64,000 bases of DNA. Origin: an uncultured Blautia sp. (GTDB lineage: Bacteria; Bacillota; Clostridia; Lachnospirales; Lachnospiraceae). Under the pieces are notes generated by a model that saw only the letters and a program-made list of their open reading frames with translations, ran no database searches and was not told the DNA's origin. The position numbers and the translations under genes were made by a program. Below, piece by piece: positions 59,313-64,000 of this stretch (the first letter of the stretch is position 1; every line of letters begins with the position of its first letter). Location: NCBI GenBank assembly GCA_946557785.1, contig CAMNTH010000003.1:163737-227736 (forward strand). Reading direction: 5' to 3'.

Positions 59313-59802
59313 AATATCCCCTTAATGTAACTTTTGTTCCAGATACACCATTACCAGTATATGTTACTGCAAAATGTCCTGCAGTAACATTAACATTTCT
59401 ATTGTACTTTCACCCCTTTATCATGTGCTTAAAGGCTTCAGCCCTTCATAATATTATATATCCATATTGTCTCTCAAGTTCCGTAGGCCAAATCTCATTT
59501 TGGCTTATTCCTGAATAAAATACTACAATTTTGTCACCAAGATGTGGGGATTATCTTTCATAATATCTGCACTAATTTAAACCCAAAATCGGAATTGTCT
59601 TCTCTTATTATGTAAATATATTGTATTTGTATAGTACTACATATTTTCCAAAAAATCAAATCAATCTTTTCATAAAAAATCTTACAAATTTCCAAACAAA
59701 TGCCTTACTTTACTGGACTTTTGCGCATTTTTGTTATAAAATGTCTTTAGCTTTATACTCTTTCGTGTAAAATACTAAAAACATTCAAGAAAGGATACGA
59801 GT

Positions 59803-60177
59803 ATGCAAAACAAATTAGGCCTTACCGAAACTCAATACATGATTATGTGCTACTTCTGGGAGAAAGACTGCGAACTGACCACAGGTATGGTACAAGCCCA
59901 TTTTGCAGAGAATGGTTATCCATGGGCGATTCAGACTGTCCAAACATTCCTGGAAGCTCTGGTAAAGAAAGGTGCCCTTGCCATCAAACGACAGGGACAT
60001 CATAAGAAATATTATCCTCCTATGCCCCGTCTAGCTTACGCTTCCATCTGGCTTGGACAGATGATCACCCAGAATTTCGATAATGGTGTAGAAGATTTTT
60101 TAACAGCGCTGGCAGGATTTCGCAATAATATGACAAAAGATCAAAAAGAGAAGTTAAATAAAATCTGGAATGAATGA
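59803..60177 (+). CDS. BlaI/MecI/CopY-family repressor
   Basis: LTETQYMIMCYFWEKDCELTTGMVQAHF...AIQTVQTFLEALVKKGALAIKRQGHHKKYYP. Confidence 0.9.
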   Translation: MQNKLGLTETQYMIMCYFWEKDCELTTGMVQAHFAENGYPWAIQTVQTFLEALVKKGALAIKRQGHHKKYYPPMPRLAYASIWLGQMITQNFDNGVEDFLTALAGFRNNMTKDQKEKLNKIWNE

Positions 60178-60565
60178 TCTGATTATTTTCATGAGTTTAT
60201 CCGGCAGCATCCCGTTGATTTTCTATTTTGGAGTCAGATTACTTTTTAAGGAGCAGTGTGAGACCAGGAAACTAATAACAAAAAAGCCCTGAAATTGTAA
60301 ATCCGATTAAGGAAGAAGCCTTTTGGCTTCAACCAACGAATTCGCAGTAAAATTCCCTGATTATTCTCCTATTTTTTATATTATAATATCATTCTGGGTC
60401 ATTGTTTTGGCTATTCTCTCTTTAAAGACCACGTTCAAATACAGGAAGTCCGGCTTTCTCCATCCCATCATTGCCCTTCCGGCACACCTTTCTCATGGAG
60501 AAAAGAATCTGGTTCTGCTCCATGGGCTTTCCCACATAAAAAGTATGGATTTTCTCCTGCGGTAA
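60170..60565 (+). pseudogene. Remnant of a BlaR1-like M56 metallopeptidase
   Basis: MNDLIIFMSLSGSIPLIFYFGVRLLFKEQ...* then KNLVLLHGLSHIKSMDFLLR* (cf. HExxHxxRxD); placed directly after the BlaI-type gene. Confidence 0.65.
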
Positions 60566-60813
60566 ATAAGCGCCCACACTAACTTATTTCTATAACCACA
60601 AGCATCCCCTGGAATTCATCTCTTATATCTCTGAATTCCAGGGGATATTAATTCCAGGCTCTTCCGTCTATATAAGTCACTCTTAGTCTCTCGTCATCTT
60701 TCTGACCCAATAGCCGTAATTTACCTCCAAATATGCCGGTATGCATTTAAATACCTGATCAGCATTTAAGCAGCAAAATACCACTGCCGGAGATGCCTTT
60801 ACTACAAATGCCA

Positions 60814-61368
60814 TTACAAAAGCCAAATGCCCGTATGGTCGTTGATAGCAAAGTCGATACGCTTCATCACGCCACCGTCTACTAATGCGTCCATGAGAAA
60901 GTCATACCAGCTTCTTTGTTGTGCCAGCAGGTAACTTTCAAACTGCCTGCAACCACGTCCCTTTAACTCTAAAAGGACACCTTTTTCTTCGTCAGCCGAC
61001 GTATAGATAAAGATGTCCCCTAAAGAATAATGCTCCGTATAACTGTAATGTCCGTAATCTTCATGGAGCATATAATTGATATTCAGTTTTAATATATCTT
61101 TGATGATGTGCTGTATATCCAGCGTGGGAAAACGAATTTTCACATAATCAAACAGCATGGTAAGCGGTGCTTCTGGATTGAACCTTGCCAGTTCCTTATG
61201 CAAAGTTTCCAGAAGCTCCTTTGACGGCTTCATTTTTCCGCTTTCTATCTTGTTGAGATATTCCCTTGTGATACCAGAAGCCACCGCCAGCCTGCCTTGT
61301 GAGATACCGTAAGCAAGGTGCTTGTCGCTGGCTCTGATACGGTGTCCTTTATTCCAAATCTTACGCAT
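60814..61368 (-). pseudogene. Truncated Tn916 Orf20-like replication initiation/relaxase protein with N-terminal HTH
   Basis: YGISQGRLAVASGITREYLNKIESGKMKPS; LTMLFDYVKIRFPTLD; GVMKRIDFAINDHTGI then premature WLL*. Confidence 0.8.
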
Positions 61369-61458
61369 AAATCAATCACTCCTTTCTGGGTATGAAAAAA
61401 GCAGTCAATCCTAAGAATAACTGCTTTGTGTGTCAATATATGAATTTATAACTTAAAT

Positions 61459-62151
61459 TTATGCAAAAGCAACCAACATCGAAGCAATAAAATTACCAGC
61501 ACCATGTAATAAAATACTAGGAATGATTGAACCATTAAAAATCTTCTCATTTAACCACCCCAATAATAATGCACCCGTTCCAGTAAAGACAAATGTTAAT
61601 GTATGATACCATAAGCCAACTTCAAGACCAGCTAAAACATATAATACATTGTGCATTAGTCCAAATAAAACTGCCTGCAAAATTATACCTTGTACAGTTC
61701 CTAATTTATTGCAAAGTCTTTTACATAAAAAGCCCCTATATAAAATTTCTTCTGCGACACCATTTGCCACAAAATTTTCAACGAAAGCAGGTAAAATTGC
61801 AGTAAAACCTATTCCTGCAAAAACATTTGCCGATACGGCAGAACTACTTTCTATGTATTCTAATGTTTTAGGATCAACAAGCTGTGTAAAATCAAAATTG
61901 TAAAAGAAATAATACAGAACAGCAAAGATAAGTAAAATCCACCATTTACTTTTTAATTGTGGTCTATAAAAACCTATCCATTTAAAAAAGCCCGTTTCTT
62001 TTCTGTGTCTGAAAAACCACCAAATAACAGGTACTAATGAAAAAACTATTAGGTTGATAATTGCAGTCGTTATACTTGATATTGTAAGTTCCAACATGAT
62101 GTCCTCCTTAAAATGAAAAATTTCGTTTAACATTATAGCACTCTCAAGCAT
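61459..62151 (-). CDS. CPBP-family intramembrane protease
   Basis: NGVAEEILYRGFLCKRLCNKLG; multiple TM helices. Confidence 0.88.
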   Translation of the reverse strand: MLESAIMLNEIFHFKEDIMLELTISSITTAIINLIVFSLVPVIWWFFRHRKETGFFKWIGFYRPQLKSKWWILLIFAVLYYFFYNFDFTQLVDPKTLEYIESSSAVSANVFAGIGFTAILPAFVENFVANGVAEEILYRGFLCKRLCNKLGTVQGIILQAVLFGLMHNVLYVLAGLEVGLWYHTLTFVFTGTGALLLGWLNEKIFNGSIIPSILLHGAGNFIASMLVAFA

Positions 62152-62200
62152 AAACTACAATATTTTTCCATAGCACACAATCAAGTTTGATTTTTCATAC

Positions 62201-62584
62201 TTATTTTTTCTGTTGTCCCTGCGGTGTAGGGTTCTGCGGATTGCCTGCGTTCTGGTTGCCTTTATTCTTCAACACAATATCCTTTGCTTTTACATACCAT
62301 TCCACATCTGCACCCGTATAGGTCTTTCTTGATACCGTATCGGCTATTGGATTAACAAGCTCCACAACTGCATTGTACGGAAATTCCCTTAACGGTACTT
62401 CTGGCGGTACAGATACGGGGATAATTCCGCCATGCAGACTGCACTTCAAATCATAAATACGCTTTTTAAGCTGGGTACTTGGTGTCCCGTCCTCATTCTG
62501 TAAGAACACATCACGCACCGCTGTAAATTTTAATTCTCCAAATGTTTTCTCTTTGTCAATGACAAACCCGTTTGATAATCTCAT
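62201..62584 (-). CDS. DUF961/YdcP-family conjugative element protein
   Basis: MRLSNGFVIDKEKTFGELKFTAVRDVFLQNEDGTPSTQLKKRIYDLKC; paired with a second family member. Confidence 0.82.
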   Translation of the reverse strand: MRLSNGFVIDKEKTFGELKFTAVRDVFLQNEDGTPSTQLKKRIYDLKCSLHGGIIPVSVPPEVPLREFPYNAVVELVNPIADTVSRKTYTGADVEWYVKAKDIVLKNKGNQNAGNPQNPTPQGQQKK

Positions 62585-62599
62585 AAATTCTTCACTCCT

Positions 62600-62926
62600 T
62601 TACTTTTCTTCAACTGCTACAATATCATCAGCAAGCAACACATAATCGGTATGTCCCATATCCCCGATTGCGTAACCTCTGCCGTATAACTTCGGATTGA
62701 CAAGTTTTACTTTCTGTTCATACTTGAAATGCTTTTCGCCAGCCTGCACGGGAATTTCTACCACAACATTTTCGCCTCTCTGTACATCTGAATAAAGGTT
62801 GTAGCTTCTTCTTGCGAAAAATCTGCGGTTATTTTTATCTCTTTCAAAGATAGGCTCACTTTCGCCTGCAAATTCAAGAGTTCCAAAAGACTGTGCCATA
62901 TCTGGCACGACATATTTCATTTCCAT
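62600..62926 (-). CDS. DUF961/YdcP-family conjugative element protein
   Basis: MEMKYVVPDMAQSFGTLEFAGESEPIFERDKNNRRFFARRSYNLYSDVQRGENVVVEIP. Confidence 0.85.
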   Translation of the reverse strand: MEMKYVVPDMAQSFGTLEFAGESEPIFERDKNNRRFFARRSYNLYSDVQRGENVVVEIPVQAGEKHFKYEQKVKLVNPKLYGRGYAIGDMGHTDYVLLADDIVAVEEK

Positions 62927-63150
62927 ATTGTTTTACCTCGTTTCTTTCTATTTTTGATAAGTTGATTGATTGTGATTTCTTATTCTGGCGGTTTGGGAAG
63001 TACCAGCAATCCCCCAGATAGTAAAGGGTAAAATAAATGCTTACGCACCCTTGACTATCCGTGTTCTTGCAGGTTATTGGCAGACAAGCCAGAATAAGCG
63101 GAAGTCTGCTGTTTGACAGCTTCGGCGGAGAGCGTGATTTTCCTTTCATG

Positions 63151-63246
63151 CTATTCGTCCTCACTTTCCGTCAATACTTCTGCGATACCTGTCATGATAT
63201 GTTCCGCACAAGGAAGTGCGATTGCGTTACCAAGAGCCCGACATCT
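63151..63246 (-). pseudogene. C-terminal scrap of a DNA cytosine methyltransferase
   Basis: Minus-strand frame reads RCRALGNAIALPCAEHIMTGIAEVLTESEDE*, the typical end of a C5 methyltransferase. Confidence 0.7.
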
Positions 63247-64000
63247 TGCATGTCAAAAGCAGTATTTTTCAATGTTGCACTTCCTTGTGGTTTGGTATCT
63301 CCCGTTTCTAAATCTCGTTTCTGAATTTTGACACCGCCACGAATGACTTTGTCTGATACGGAAAACTGGTTACTTCCAGTAAGTACGGCAAGGTCGCCGT
63401 CCTCGGTAATCTGTGTTACATATAAGCCCTTAATCTGTTCGGACTTGTCGCCAGCCTGCATATATGCACCGTCCAATAAGTAACCGTTTGGGGCTTTTGT
63501 TTCCTCAACGGTTAGCGTTCCAAGTGGAAGAACCGCTTTTCCGTCCTGCATATAGAAGCTGTCGCCAGATACTTTGTATGCGTCCACTAATTTTGTGATG
63601 TAGTGGGTTGTCCCGTCGCTGTCTGCCAGACTACAAGCTGTCTTAAAAGGTAAGCATGATTGCTGCTTATTCCGCTGTGGCTGTCTGTGTACTGTTTCAC
63701 ATATTCGATAGATAAGGCAACGTCGCTTATCTGGTCGGTACTCATACGGGTGCTTGCGTCAGCTCTGGTTTTATAGCCGTTTTTGAATGCTGTATTGATG
63801 TCAATACAATAAGCGTCCTTGCCCTCAACGGTCAAATGTCCCTCATTAAAGGTTTCAGTAATAGAGCCGTCATTATTAACACGTTCTACGATACCGACAC
63901 GTTCGACAGACTCCGTCCAATACTGTGTTTCCGACGCATGAACGAGTGTACTCGGTAAAGCAGTAACGACAGTCGCAAGAGCAAGTATGCCAGTACATAA
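63192..64000 (-). pseudogene. SpaA/collagen-adhesin-like surface protein with large internal deletion, running off the right edge
   Basis: N-term LCTGILALATVVTALPSTLVHASETQYWTESVERVGIVERVNNDGSITETFNEGHLTVEGKDAYCID...RQLVVWQ, stop, then KLVDAYKVSGDSFYMQDGKAVLPLGTLTVEETKAPNGYLLDGAY... in another frame. Confidence 0.7.

Larger units (their letters stand above)
60814..64000. mobile_element. Remnant of a Tn916-family-like integrative conjugative element (left end of what is visible)
   Basis: Truncated Orf20-like gene, DUF961 pair, methyltransferase scrap and SpaA adhesin fragments; no FtsK/TcpA gene between the DUF961 pair and the relaxase. Confidence 0.7.

Noticed and set aside
62874-63164. Minus-strand ORF MRTNSMKGKSRSPPKLSNSRLP...
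   Set aside because: No family similarity; spans the region between the methyltransferase scrap and the DUF961 gene and is probably non-coding.

Overview
The window looks like the chromosome of a Lachnospiraceae-type gut Firmicute (inferred from gene content and style; no species assigned). From left to right it holds the following. (1) A fucoside-foraging block (~0-13.4 kb): an LplABC-type sugar ABC transporter, a YesMN-type two-component system, a DUF4091-type protein, a GH29 alpha-L-fucosidase, an SH3/PT-repeat surface protein, L-fucose isomerase (FucI) and an AraC/cupin regulator. (2) An ABC-2 exporter with a LytTR/GHKL two-component system (14.3-19.2 kb). (3) A visibly decaying catabolic cluster (19.2-24.2 kb). 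Reading across frames shows a frameshift in a Gfo/Idh gene, a truncated enolase-superfamily gene, a frameshifted nitrilase, a sugar-binding protein broken by an in-frame TAG, and an AraC regulator broken by a TAG plus an 11-bp tandem triplication. (4) PadR/DUF1700/DUF4097 genes. (5) The main item: a bacterial microcompartment (BMC) superlocus of about 20 kb on the minus strand (27.3-47.5 kb). It carries both a B12-independent glycyl-radical diol dehydratase with its activase and a complete B12-dependent diol dehydratase set (PduCDE, reactivase PduGH, PduO). It also carries L-fuculose-phosphate aldolase, PduP, PduL, PduQ, a Zn-ADH, PduS/PduT, shell proteins and a DeoR repressor. Several cargo enzymes have encapsulation-peptide-like tails. 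Two consensus sigma-70 promoters sit next to AACAAAC/AACAACA repeat clusters that could be the operators. (6) A B12/metal neighbourhood (49-59 kb) with two cobalamin riboswitches, CbiK, an ArsR regulator and a His/Cys-rich P1B ATPase. (7) An eroded Tn916-like ICE remnant at the right edge (60.8-64 kb), with a truncated relaxase, two DUF961 genes and a chimeric adhesin/DNA-methyltransferase scar. No tRNA, rRNA or CRISPR array was seen. All family calls come from reading the translated sequences; no database search was run.
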